Under the pieces are notes generated by a model. It made no database searches, was not told the origin of the DNA, and saw nothing but the letters and a program-made list of their open reading frames with translations. DNA of 64,000 bases, taken from NCBI RefSeq assembly GCF_006716485.1, contig NZ_VFPD01000001.1, forward strand, positions 1,611,096-1,675,095, in the 5' to 3' direction. A program made the position numbers and the translations under genes. This document shows, piece after piece, positions 36,432-44,032 of the stretch. Each line of letters begins with the position of its first letter. The stretch's first letter is position 1. The stretch is from Chryseobacterium aquifrigidense. Lineage in GTDB: Bacteria > Bacteroidota > Bacteroidia > Flavobacteriales > Weeksellaceae.

Positions 36432-37340
36432 TCAAACTTCGGTCAAACGAAATGCTTTTGGATTGGCACCTGTTTGTTTTTTAAAGAAATTATTAAAATA
36501 CGTCGGATAATCGAATCCGAGAGCGAAAGCCATTTCTGAAATATTCCAATCGGTGTGCTGCAACAATGCTTTTGCTTCTGTAAGAATACGTTCTGTGATA
36601 TGCGCTGTCGTAGATTTTCCGGTAACTTCCTTTATGGTACGATTGAGATAATTGACGTGAACATTTAGATTCTTTGCAAAATCCTGAGCTGATTTCAGTT
36701 GCAGAGATTGGTGTGTAGTTTCAATAGGAAATTGTCTTTCTAACAGTTCTAGAAAAACTGATGATAATCTTGATGCCGCATTCTTATTCTGGTCGAAATC
36801 TTCTGCAGGTTCCAGCTTTAAAGATTCGTGAATGATAAGACTTATGTAGTTGCGTATCAGCTCATCCTTATAAACATAATCGCTTTCCTGTTCTGCAATT
36901 ATCTTTTGAAAAATGGTATTAAGAAATTGTCTTTGCTCTTCGGTAATTTTCAGAACAGGAGTTCCACCGATTTTAAAGAAAGATGACTGCTGTAAACTTT
37001 CAGAGCGTTCAGAATTCTTAAAAAATTCCTCGGAAAAAAGAATGGTATATCCTTTATAAGTCGTAGAAATTGTTTCCCAGGAATATGGAATATGTGGGTT
37101 TCCGAAAAAAAGCACCGTTCCCTCCTGCTCAAAACTTTTATCGGAATAATGAATTTTACTTTTCCCGGTCGTAAGGCAGATTTTATAGAATTCTTTTCTG
37201 CTGTACACACGGGTTTCGTTTCCGTCCTGCTCAATTTGAAACGCACGGAAACCTTTTAATTTTAACTCAGTATTAAACTCCGAAACAGCTCTTTTTATCT
37301 TTTTCTCATTTTTCAAAGTTAAGAAAATCAAACTACACAT
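36432..37340 (-). CDS. AraC-family transcriptional regulator
   Basis: 302 aa. N-terminal cupin-like domain (YKICLTTGKSKIHYSDKSFE, EGTVLFFGNPHIPYSWE, residues ~52-88) and C-terminal AraC DNA-binding domain (~200-300: SAQDFAKNLNVHVNYLNRTI, KEVTGKSTTAHI, NISEMAFALGFDYPTYFNNF, KKQTGANPKAF). It is upstream of the truncated hydrolase on the same strand, so its target may be gone. The sensed compound is unknown. Confidence 0.9.
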   Translation of the reverse strand: MCSLIFLTLKNEKKIKRAVSEFNTELKLKGFRAFQIEQDGNETRVYSRKEFYKICLTTGKSKIHYSDKSFEQEGTVLFFGNPHIPYSWETISTTYKGYTILFSEEFFKNSERSESLQQSSFFKIGGTPVLKITEEQRQFLNTIFQKIIAEQESDYVYKDELIRNYISLIIHESLKLEPAEDFDQNKNAASRLSSVFLELLERQFPIETTHQSLQLKSAQDFAKNLNVHVNYLNRTIKEVTGKSTTAHITERILTEAKALLQHTDWNISEMAFALGFDYPTYFNNFFKKQTGANPKAFRLTEV

Positions 37341-37480
37341 ATAAGTATTAAAAATGTAATTTACTATAGCCTAATGTTTCGTAAACTTCAGCAAAGGAAT
37401 AAAAGACAATCGAAGCTAACTAAAGACCAATAACGTCAATCACCATTTTTTTAAATGCTTAAAATTATATTGCAAGTAGT

Positions 37481-37594
37481 TTAAAGTGTATGAAAATTAC
37501 CTGTTAAAAATGAGCTTTGTAAGTCTTTTTTTATTTGGCTCAACCGAATCAAATCATCTATAAAAGTGTTTGAAGATACGCTCTTTGAGGTCAC
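37481..37594 (-). repeat. Coding-like repeat 'SSNTFIDDL', copy B
   Basis: Minus-strand frame VTSKSVSSNTFIDDLIRLSQ, then IKKDL and a stop at 37481. The DNA core AAAAGTGTTTGAAGATACGC is the same in all three copies. Confidence 0.6.
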
Positions 37595-37754
37595 ATCACA
37601 GGATTATTTAATTCTACAATTCTTTCCAAATCCTCAACCAAATGTTTCGATACCTCTTCGGGTATGGGTACAAGACCAACACAGCCAAATTAAGGCTTAT
37701 TATTCCATTGCTGATTTCTAATAGTTTAAAAAATTAAATTGCATTAGAAAAAAG

Positions 37755-37880
37755 CTAAAATAACTTGTTTGATAAAATTGGGATTAGTAATTGATTTTTA
37801 ATTTGACTTAATCGAATCAAATCATCTATAAAAGTGTTTGAAGATACGCTCGTCTTGGTCACAAGACCGACATTTGAAGA
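37755..37880 (-). repeat. Coding-like repeat 'SSNTFIDDL', copy C
   Basis: Minus-strand frame KRVKSSNVGLVTKTSVSSNT, then FIDDLIRLSQIKNQLL and a stop at 37755. It is the longest copy and extends further upstream than A and B. Confidence 0.6.
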
Positions 37881-38048
37881 TTTCACTCTCTTATGTCCGT
37901 TTTTTCATTCTATAATCCCTGCTTTCAAACGTTTCCCGACTTTGGAGCAAGTTTAAAGGAAATGATCTGTTCTAATTATCAGAAAGGATAAGGACAGTCA
38001 TCATATTTTGCAGTTCTCCGAGTAATATTTTATAAAAGGTAATATTTA

Positions 38049-38112
38049 TATAAATTTTGGTATTAAAACAGCTTATCCCCAAATCAAAATATTAATATAT
38101 ACTTTCTATCCG
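38049..38112. repeat. 65-bp dispersed repeat, copy 2
   Basis: Aligns with 13161-13225 next to the IS21 element. It shares AATCAAAATATT and TATATACTTTCTAT. It has no coding potential of its own. Confidence 0.6.
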
Positions 38113-38502
38113 CAATAAATCTTCTTTAAAAAAATTCGAGAAATCATCCGTTGGTGCTCCAAAAAAGCAATTTGCGGTTCTTTAATAATCCGACTATGCA
38201 GCCAAATGATCTATATCCATTGCATGAAAAAGAATTCAGACTGTATTACACTTCCGAATCAACGGTTTCAAAAAATGTGATATTGGTTATAAAAAATGAC
38301 CAGTAGATCATTCAAACTGCCACAAAAGATTTACTAAGATTTTATTGTAAATATTTTCCTAACTATTTTTTGAGAAATCTGCTTATTTGTAACGGCTTAT
38401 AGAATACTTAAATGAGCCATTCACTACCTATTACTGCAATTGAAAGACAGTTTGAAGACTTATGTTCAGCAGTCCCATAGCTTCATAATTCAAAATTGAA
38501 TT
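38113..38502. other. Intergenic upstream of HTH genes
   Basis: A 36-codon frame from an ATG at about 38195 (MQPNDLYPLHEKEFRLYYTS) is open but has no known match and is not called. Otherwise nothing is recognised. Confidence 0.35.
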
Positions 38503-38778
38503 ATGGAATTTATACTCATAGAAAAGAATGCCTACGAAGCCTTGAATAAAGAAATTGAGGGGCTTAACAAATTACTTTCAGAAATAGCTGCACCATATCA
38601 ATCCACCTATAGTAAAAACAGGTGGCTGGATAATCAGGAGGTATGCCAGCTTTTGAATATTAGTAAAAGAAGCCTACAAAATTATAAGCAAAAAGGCCTA
38701 TTGCCCTGCACCTGCATCAGTCGGAAAAATTATTTTAAATATAATGATGTAATCGCATTAGTTCAATCAAAAAATTAA
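38503..38778 (+). CDS. Excisionase-type HTH protein
   Basis: 91 aa. The C-terminal half is a MerR-like/HTH_17 domain: WLDNQEVCQLLNISKRSLQN, YKQKGLLPCTCISRKNYFKY. Such small proteins are usual next to recombinases of Bacteroidota mobile elements and act as excisionase or regulator. The next HTH gene starts 3 nt after its stop; both face the integrase gene at 39081-40325, which is convergent. Confidence 0.85.
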   Translation: MEFILIEKNAYEALNKEIEGLNKLLSEIAAPYQSTYSKNRWLDNQEVCQLLNISKRSLQNYKQKGLLPCTCISRKNYFKYNDVIALVQSKN

Positions 38779-38781
38779 AGG

Positions 38782-39066
38782 ATGCAATCTATAAAAAACG
38801 CTACCGAAGAAATTTTATCCTGGCTTAAAGATTTGAATGCTATTAAAAAACATATTAAGCAGATAAGCCGATATTTACGACCGTCCCATCAGGAAGAAAA
38901 ATATTTAACCGGCGATGAAGTATGTCGCTTGCTTCATATCAGCAGGCGCACACTTCAACAATACCGGGACGATCGCATATTACCTTTTGTACAAATTCAG
39001 GGAAAAATATTGTACAAGGAATTAGATATTTTGAACCTGTTGGAAAATAATTACAAAGCAAAATGA
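38782..39066 (+). CDS. Excisionase-type HTH protein
   Basis: 94 aa paralog of the preceding gene: YLTGDEVCRLLHISRRTLQQ, YRDDRILPFVQIQGKILYKE. The N-terminal 35 residues are a charged helix (EEILSWLKDLNAIKKHIKQI). It probably works as partner of the upstream protein, either in excision or in control of the recombinase. It ends 15 nt before the convergent integrase stop. Confidence 0.85.
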   Translation: MQSIKNATEEILSWLKDLNAIKKHIKQISRYLRPSHQEEKYLTGDEVCRLLHISRRTLQQYRDDRILPFVQIQGKILYKELDILNLLENNYKAK

Positions 39067-39080
39067 TATACCAAAAAATC

Positions 39081-40325
39081 TTATGAATTAAAAGCAGCTT
39101 CTAGCTCCTTAAATTTATGAGATACTTCTTCCATATCCCGACCCACCTTCTCATTAAGGATTTTAGCATAGATCTGGGTAGTAGCTATGTTTTTATGCCC
39201 CATCATCTTACTAAGACTTTCCAGTGGCACACCTTCGCTTAAAAATAAAGTAGCAAAGGTATGCCGTGCTATATGAAAGGATATTTTTTTTCCTTTAAGG
39301 CATTCTACTTCCCTTGCAAGCTTTTTAAGACTAAGATTACATTGATAGTTGCCTACCAGAGTAAAAAGAAGACTGTTCTTTGCAGTACCTTCATACTTTG
39401 CAATAATCTTTTTAGGAATATCGAGCAATAAAATATTTGAGGATATTGTTGTTTTTTTACGCCGTAGAATGATCCATATATTGCCATCAAAAAATTCACG
39501 TATATGTGTCTTATCCAATCTTTTAATATCGCTGTAAGACAGTCCGGTAAAGCAACTAAATAAGAACATATCTTTTATGTACTCAATATTTTTTTTCATA
39601 GGTTGATATTCGATAAGCGCTTCCAGTTCTTTTTTCATAAGATAACCTCTGTCCTTATCCTTACGAATATTGCTATACTCAACAAAAGGATTATCATAAA
39701 GTAACTTTCGGCTGATGGCCAGCTTTACGATCGTTCTTAATGAAACCATATATGCCCATATTGTGTTGTGACAGTTATTTTTTTCATTACGCATATAATA
39801 ATCGAAATCCTGCACAAAAGCACAGTTGATTTCCTTTAAGGGGATATCATTTTTGGCATAATTGAACATAATAAAACCGGCTAAATTATTACGAAGTATG
39901 GAATATGTAGAACAAGTAGCTTTTGATCGGGTACCACTAGCTACTTTCTTTTTAAAGTCCACGATAAAATTATCCATAAATTGCAACAGTGTAAATTCGT
40001 TACTATCCAAACCAAGAAAAGTATTTTTCAGTTTTTCAGTAGATACAGTATGATCCTTATCCAAAATCCTAGAATAACACTGCTCTATACGGACTCTTAT
40101 TTTATCCAGTCTTTGATTTGTTTCCACTGCATCCCTACTTTTACCATTTACCCTTCCATATTTTAAATCCCACTGTTGTGGATTAATTTCCAACTTAGTG
40201 CTAAACTGAGAGATATTGCCATTAATGGTTAATCTCGCCATAATAGCTACCGCACCATTTTTCTTAGGTGCGTTTTTTTTTAGGTAAAATAGTAACTTAA
40301 AAGTTGACCTTTTTGTAGTTTCCAT
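39081..40325 (-). CDS. Tyrosine recombinase, IntDOT-like
   Basis: 414 aa. N-terminal arm-binding domain (residues ~8-90), SAM-like core-binding domain (~110-220), and catalytic domain (~230-400). Catalytic residues seen: H351-IA-R354, H377 in GHKN, and nucleophile Y386 in TTQIYAK; K290 lies in RRKKT. At the first arginine position the sequence is TGLSYSDI (260-267), a serine instead of Arg, as known for the CTnDOT integrase. This supports an integrase of a conjugative or mobilisable element. No relaxase, mobilisation or transfer genes are near, so it is a remnant or a minimal element. Confidence 0.9.
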   Translation of the reverse strand: METTKRSTFKLLFYLKKNAPKKNGAVAIMARLTINGNISQFSTKLEINPQQWDLKYGRVNGKSRDAVETNQRLDKIRVRIEQCYSRILDKDHTVSTEKLKNTFLGLDSNEFTLLQFMDNFIVDFKKKVASGTRSKATCSTYSILRNNLAGFIMFNYAKNDIPLKEINCAFVQDFDYYMRNEKNNCHNTIWAYMVSLRTIVKLAISRKLLYDNPFVEYSNIRKDKDRGYLMKKELEALIEYQPMKKNIEYIKDMFLFSCFTGLSYSDIKRLDKTHIREFFDGNIWIILRRKKTTISSNILLLDIPKKIIAKYEGTAKNSLLFTLVGNYQCNLSLKKLAREVECLKGKKISFHIARHTFATLFLSEGVPLESLSKMMGHKNIATTQIYAKILNEKVGRDMEEVSHKFKELEAAFNS

Positions 40326-40645
40326 AACTCAATGTTTTGATATTTAAAATTAAATTCAATTGAGTTACGAGGCAATATGAAATACAATGCAAAATTCAGA
40401 ATTACAACCAATTACATATTTAGCCCTAAAAGAACATAGGTAATGATTTGGTAACCTGATTTTTCAGTTGGACTTCTTTAAGTAGCTTTTCACTGCACCA
40501 TTTCAATTTTATCATTCTCCTAAAATCCTTTATTCATGCAGGTCTTCACCTTTTTTTACGTTTTTCTTAGAGTTCATTACTTTTAATATACAAATACTAT
40601 TATTATTTTAGCAGAATAGAAATTTGATTTTTAACAATTAAGGAT
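40326..40645. other. Intergenic upstream of integrase and lipoprotein genes
   Basis: A divergent promoter region with no recognised gene. It could carry one attachment site of the element, but no repeat partner was found by eye. Confidence 0.35.
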
Positions 40646-41149
40646 ATGAAAAATTTAATCTTATTGGGCGCTGTATCAGCTTTTTTAATCAACTGTAATA
40701 AGAAAACTGAAGCACCGGCTCCCAAAGTGGAAGCAGATACCATTGCTGTGGAAGAGCCTGTAATAGATACTCTTGGACCAAAATCGTTCTGTTATATCGG
40801 GGCTACAGGAAAAGACAGTGTTTTTGCTTCTATTGATGACAATTTAGGAACAATCACCGGAAAATTATCTTATAAAAACAGCGAAAAAGACAGTTCAAAA
40901 GGAGATGTAACAGGTTTCAAATCCGGAGATACCCTGAAACTAACTTATGAATTCAGCTCTGAAGGTAAAAAAAGCAAAAGAGATATCTACTTCCTGCAGA
41001 AAGATAATACTTTAACGGAAGGTATTGGTGATCACAAAGAAGAGGACGGACAAACCAAATATGCTGACGAGAAAAAAATCAGCTATAAAGACGGACAGAA
41101 GCTAACGCCTGCAGACTGTAAAATAGTCAACGAAGCTTTGAAAAAATAA
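40646..41149 (+). CDS. Lipoprotein of unknown function
   Basis: 167 aa with a lipoprotein signal peptide: MKNLILLGAVSAFLINC, Cys17 as the lipidation site, followed by NKKTEAPAPK. The mature domain (FCYIGATGKDSVFASIDDNL, GTITGKLSYKN, GDTLKLTYEF, RDIYFLQKDNTLTEGIGDHK) is a small beta-rich fold found in many Flavobacteriia without assigned function. It should be anchored in the outer membrane, facing the periplasm. A strong terminator follows. Confidence 0.75.
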   Translation: MKNLILLGAVSAFLINCNKKTEAPAPKVEADTIAVEEPVIDTLGPKSFCYIGATGKDSVFASIDDNLGTITGKLSYKNSEKDSSKGDVTGFKSGDTLKLTYEFSSEGKKSKRDIYFLQKDNTLTEGIGDHKEEDGQTKYADEKKISYKDGQKLTPADCKIVNEALKK

Positions 41150-41163
41150 TCCATTATAAAACA

Positions 41164-41198
41164 CAAAACAGCCTTTTTTCCAAGGCTGTTTTTTTATG
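41164..41198. terminator. Bidirectional terminator
   Basis: AAAACAGCCTT, TTTTCC loop, AAGGCTGTTTTTTT. It lies between the convergent lipoprotein and aldolase-like genes and has T-runs on both strands. Confidence 0.85.
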
Positions 41199-42227
41199 CT
41201 AATTCTGTTCGATTATTTCAATAAAACGGTTCACAGCTTCATCATCTGTACTCCATGAAGTAATAAGACGAATGGCTGAAAAATTTTCATCTACTTTTTT
41301 CCAGACATAAAACTCAAAATTCTCAGACAGTATCTCTATAAGCTGGTTATTGAGAATAGGAAAAATCTGGTTGGTATAGGTATCTGAAAGAAATGCAGCT
41401 CCTTTTTGCTGCAAAGCTTTTTTAATTTTCATTGCCTGCTGATTGGCATGTTGTGCCAGCTCAAAATACAGATTATCCTTCATCAGCTCTAAAAACTGAA
41501 TTCCCAACAGTCTTCCTTTCGCCAATAATGCTCCTTTCTGTTTGATATTAAAAGCAAAATCTTCCTGTAATACAGGATTATTAATCACAATCGCTTCTCC
41601 AATTAAGGCTCCGTTTTTAGTTCCTCCAATATAAAAAACGTCAGTAAGAGCAGCTACCTTTTCCAGGGTAAGATCGCTGATTTCAGCTGTCAGCCCATGC
41701 CCAAGTCTTGCCCCATCCATAAACAGATATAATTTATTTTCCTTACAAAATGCAGAGAGTTCTTCCAGTTCTTTTGCCTGGTAGATTGTTCCCAGCTCTG
41801 TAGAATTGGAAATATAAACCAATTTGGGCATTACCTGATGCGGCACATTACGATGTCCTTCTAAAATCGGGATAATATCTGACGGTTTTAATTTACCATC
41901 TGCCGTTTCAATGCTTAATACTTTATGACCTGTGGCCTCAATAGCTCCTGTTTCATTATTCAGAATATGTCCGGGTGCTGCGGAAATAACACATTGATAA
42001 GGTTTTAAGATCGCTGAAATAACAATTAAGTTCGCCTGCGTTCCCCCGGAAACTAAAAAAACTTCCGAATCCGGATTGTTGATTTTTTCTTTAATTAATG
42101 CTTTCGCTTTTAATGAATACTCATCTTCTCCATAGCCAGCCTGCTGTACAAGATTATACTGTAAAAGTGCCTGTAAGATATTGGGATGGCAGCCTTCAGA
42201 ATAATCGTTTTTGAATGAAAATTTCAT
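41199..42227 (-). CDS. Threonine-aldolase-like PLP enzyme
   Basis: 342 aa fold-type I PLP enzyme of the low-specificity L-threonine aldolase / beta-eliminating lyase family. SNSTELGTIYQ, LFMDGARLGHGL (residues ~163-174, with the Asp that pairs with the cofactor ring) and the PLP lysine in FYIGGTKNGALIG (~193-205) are present. It would cleave L-threonine or allo-threonine to glycine and acetaldehyde. It is divergent from the DtxR/MntR-type regulator, sharing the intergenic region that carries an inverted-repeat operator. Confidence 0.88.
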   Translation of the reverse strand: MKFSFKNDYSEGCHPNILQALLQYNLVQQAGYGEDEYSLKAKALIKEKINNPDSEVFLVSGGTQANLIVISAILKPYQCVISAAPGHILNNETGAIEATGHKVLSIETADGKLKPSDIIPILEGHRNVPHQVMPKLVYISNSTELGTIYQAKELEELSAFCKENKLYLFMDGARLGHGLTAEISDLTLEKVAALTDVFYIGGTKNGALIGEAIVINNPVLQEDFAFNIKQKGALLAKGRLLGIQFLELMKDNLYFELAQHANQQAMKIKKALQQKGAAFLSDTYTNQIFPILNNQLIEILSENFEFYVWKKVDENFSAIRLITSWSTDDEAVNRFIEIIEQN

Positions 42228-42280
42228 AGAGTAAAAGTAAAAAAAGTTAAAATAACAAGAGTCAACTTTTCATTTTATTT

Positions 42281-42310
42281 TGTTAGATTTGTACTGAAAA
42301 TCATCTAACA
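42281..42310 (+). promoter_or_regulatory. Operator and promoter of the DtxR/MntR-type regulator
   Basis: Inverted repeat TGTTAGAT-N14-ATCTAACA (42281-42288 and 42303-42310) that ends 2 nt before the TTG start. A perfect Bacteroidota -7 box TAGATTTG (42284-42291) lies inside the left arm. Binding here would block transcription, so negative autoregulation by metal-loaded repressor is likely (inference). Confidence 0.65.
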
Positions 42311-42312
42311 TT

Positions 42313-42966
42313 TTGAAAACAACCCTAACAGAAGAGAATTACCTGAAAGCTTTGTTTCATTTAGTTGACAATGAAGGAAAGGTTACGATTAATGAACTCA
42401 GCAAATTTTTAAATGTCAAAATGCCGAGTGTCAATAATATGATGAAGAAATTTGCAGAGAAAAAGTGGGTCATTTATGAAACCTACAAACCCTTGATCGT
42501 TACAGAAAGCGGGAGACGTGAAGCAGCCCTGGTTGTTCGTAAACACCGACTTACCGAAATGTTCCTGGTAAAAAAGATGAATTTCGGCTGGGAAAACGTT
42601 CATGAGATTGCAGAACAGCTTGAGCATGTGCATTCTCAAATCTTTTTTGAGAAAATGGACGAAATCCTGGATCATCCTAAATTCGATCCTCACGGAGAAC
42701 CTATTCCTGATAAAGATGGCAATATTATTGCTCAGGATCTGCAAAAATTAAGCAATTGTGAACCGGGAGAAAATGTAACTTTTGCCTCTGTTACCCTTTC
42801 CGATGATGCTTTCCTGACCTACTTGAATGACAGGAAATTACTGCTCAATACAAAGGTAAAAATTATAAAAATAGAAAGTTTTGACAAATCAATGACGATA
42901 GAAATTGAAGGCAAAACAGAAATTTTAAGCAAAAAAGCTACTGAAAAAATACTGGTTAAGAAATAG
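42313..42966 (+). CDS. DtxR/MntR-family metal-dependent regulator
   Basis: 217 aa with a TTG start; the reading MKTTLTEENYLKALFHLVDN matches the family N-terminus exactly and no ATG lies near. Winged helix (residues ~5-65: LSKFLNVKMPSVNNMMKKFA), dimerisation and metal-binding domain (~66-140: H in RKHRLTEMFLV, E and H in EIAEQLEHVHSQIFFEKMDE, HPKFDPHGEPIP), and a C-terminal FeoA/SH3-like domain (~150-217). These proteins repress metal uptake genes when loaded with Fe2+ or Mn2+. No transporter adjoins, so targets are elsewhere. Confidence 0.9.
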   Translation: MKTTLTEENYLKALFHLVDNEGKVTINELSKFLNVKMPSVNNMMKKFAEKKWVIYETYKPLIVTESGRREAALVVRKHRLTEMFLVKKMNFGWENVHEIAEQLEHVHSQIFFEKMDEILDHPKFDPHGEPIPDKDGNIIAQDLQKLSNCEPGENVTFASVTLSDDAFLTYLNDRKLLLNTKVKIIKIESFDKSMTIEIEGKTEILSKKATEKILVKK

Positions 42967-42985
42967 TCTTAACGGATCCCATCAT

Positions 42986-43018
42986 AAACCTAACAGGTTT
43001 TGAAAACCTGTTAGGTTT
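42986..43018. repeat. Perfect 16-bp-arm palindrome
   Basis: AAACCTAACAGGTTTT and AAAACCTGTTAGGTTT separated by one base. It can form a hairpin after the regulator gene. Palindromes of this CCTAACAGG type are recalled as common intergenic repeats in Flavobacteriia; here it may also end transcription. Confidence 0.7.
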
Positions 43019-43179
43019 GACACTTAAAAAATTAAACATTAAGAAGCACTTAACAACTTAATAATCTTAATGATTTTAAAAATATTGATTTTAGTTTTTA
43101 AGCTATTAAAGATTTTTTCGATACTGTTAAAAAACGGTTAAACTCTTCTTCTCTCAATACCACAAAATTTATTTTTAGT

Positions 43180-43187
43180 TAGGTTTG
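43180..43187 (+). promoter_or_regulatory. -7 box of the metallo-beta-lactamase gene
   Basis: TAGGTTTG, a full match to TAnnTTTG, 65 nt upstream of the ATG. No clear -33 box is seen. Confidence 0.45.
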
Positions 43188-43251
43188 CAAAACAATCTAC
43201 AGACTTTGTCTTTTCTGACAAATACATACATTAATTATTACTCAAAAAATT

Positions 43252-43980
43252 ATGAAAAAAAGCATTCCGTTTTTTATTATTTCGATGTTGCTAAGCCCAT
43301 TGGGAAATGCTCAAACCACTCAGGTAAGAGATTTTGTAATTGAGCCACAGATTCAACCTAATTTTTATATTTACAAGACTTTTGGAGTATTCGGAGGAAA
43401 GGAATATTCTACCAATGCAGTGTATCTGGTAACTAAAAAGGGAGTTGTTTTATTTGATGTTCCATGGCAGAAAACACAATATCAAAGTTTGATGGATACC
43501 ATTCAGAAACGCCATAACGTTCCTGTGATTGCAGTGTTTGCTACCCATTCGCATGAAGACAGAGCCGGAGATTTAAGCTTTTATAATAAAAAAGGAATTA
43601 AAACTTACGCTACGGCAAAAACCAATGAACTGTTAAAGAAAGAAGGAAAAGCTACTTCTACCGAACTTATCAAAACAGGAAAACCTTACCGTATTGGTGG
43701 TGAAGAATTTGTAGTTGACTTTCTTGGTGAAGGGCACACAGCCGACAATGTTGTAGTATGGTTCCCGAAATATAAAATTCTTGATGGGGGCTGTCTTGTA
43801 AAAAGTAATGCTGCAGTTGATCTTGGCTACACCGGAGAGGCAAATGTTGCAGAATGGCCGAAAACCATGACAAAGCTGAAAAACAAATATTCACAGGCAA
43901 CTTTGATTATCCCCGGACACGATGAATGGAAAGGAGGCGGACATGTAGAACATACTCTTGATCTTTTGAACAAAAAATAA
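43252..43980 (+). CDS. bla: Subclass B1 metallo-beta-lactamase, IND/CGB-like
   Basis: 242 aa zinc enzyme that hydrolyses beta-lactams including carbapenems. Signal peptide to about residue 20 (GNAQ). All B1 zinc ligands are present: H99, H101 and D103 in HSHEDRAGD, H162 in GEGHTADN, C181 in DGGCLVK and H223 in PGHDEWKGGG. K184 is in the substrate-binding position. The overall sequence, such as YKTFGVFGGKEYS and KKGVVLFDVPW, is that of chromosomal IND/CGB enzymes of Chryseobacterium. It has its own -7 box and terminator and no mobile element beside it, so it is probably intrinsic. The variant number cannot be given from here. Confidence 0.93.
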   Translation: MKKSIPFFIISMLLSPLGNAQTTQVRDFVIEPQIQPNFYIYKTFGVFGGKEYSTNAVYLVTKKGVVLFDVPWQKTQYQSLMDTIQKRHNVPVIAVFATHSHEDRAGDLSFYNKKGIKTYATAKTNELLKKEGKATSTELIKTGKPYRIGGEEFVVDFLGEGHTADNVVVWFPKYKILDGGCLVKSNAAVDLGYTGEANVAEWPKTMTKLKNKYSQATLIIPGHDEWKGGGHVEHTLDLLNKK

Positions 43981-44018
43981 ATATGAAGCGCCCTGGCGAA
44001 TGCCAGGGCGCTTCATAT
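43981..44018. terminator. Bidirectional terminator with perfect 17-bp stem
   Basis: ATATGAAGCGCCCTGGC, GAAT loop, GCCAGGGCGCTTCATAT. It starts right after the bla stop codon and also serves the convergent aminotransferase gene. The high GC of the stem stands out from the surrounding AT-rich DNA. Confidence 0.85.
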
Positions 44019-44032
44019 TTAAAACCACCATT

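Larger units (their letters stand above)
37341..38048. other. Gene-free stretch with coding-like repeats
   Basis: Contains two copies of the SSNTFIDDL repeat (37481-37594 and 37755-37880) and, between them, a minus-strand frame GLVPIPEEVSKHLVEDLERI then VELNNPVM, related at DNA level to 16836-16965. No complete gene. This is probably debris of elements inserted near the recombinase. Confidence 0.5.

Noticed and set aside
37481-37880. The SSNTFIDDL repeats considered as a CRISPR-like array
   Set aside because: The copies are unequally spaced, far apart, and differ mainly as coding sequence; there are no regular spacers or cas genes.
38195-38305. 36-codon frame MQPNDLYPLHEKEFRLYYTS and so on
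   Set aside because: Too short, no match recognised and no clear context; noted only as contents of the intergenic region.
42986-43018. Perfect palindrome considered as a regulator binding site for bla
   Set aside because: It lies directly after the metal-regulator gene, and this type of CCTAACAGG palindrome is a common intergenic hairpin, so terminator or repeat is more likely.
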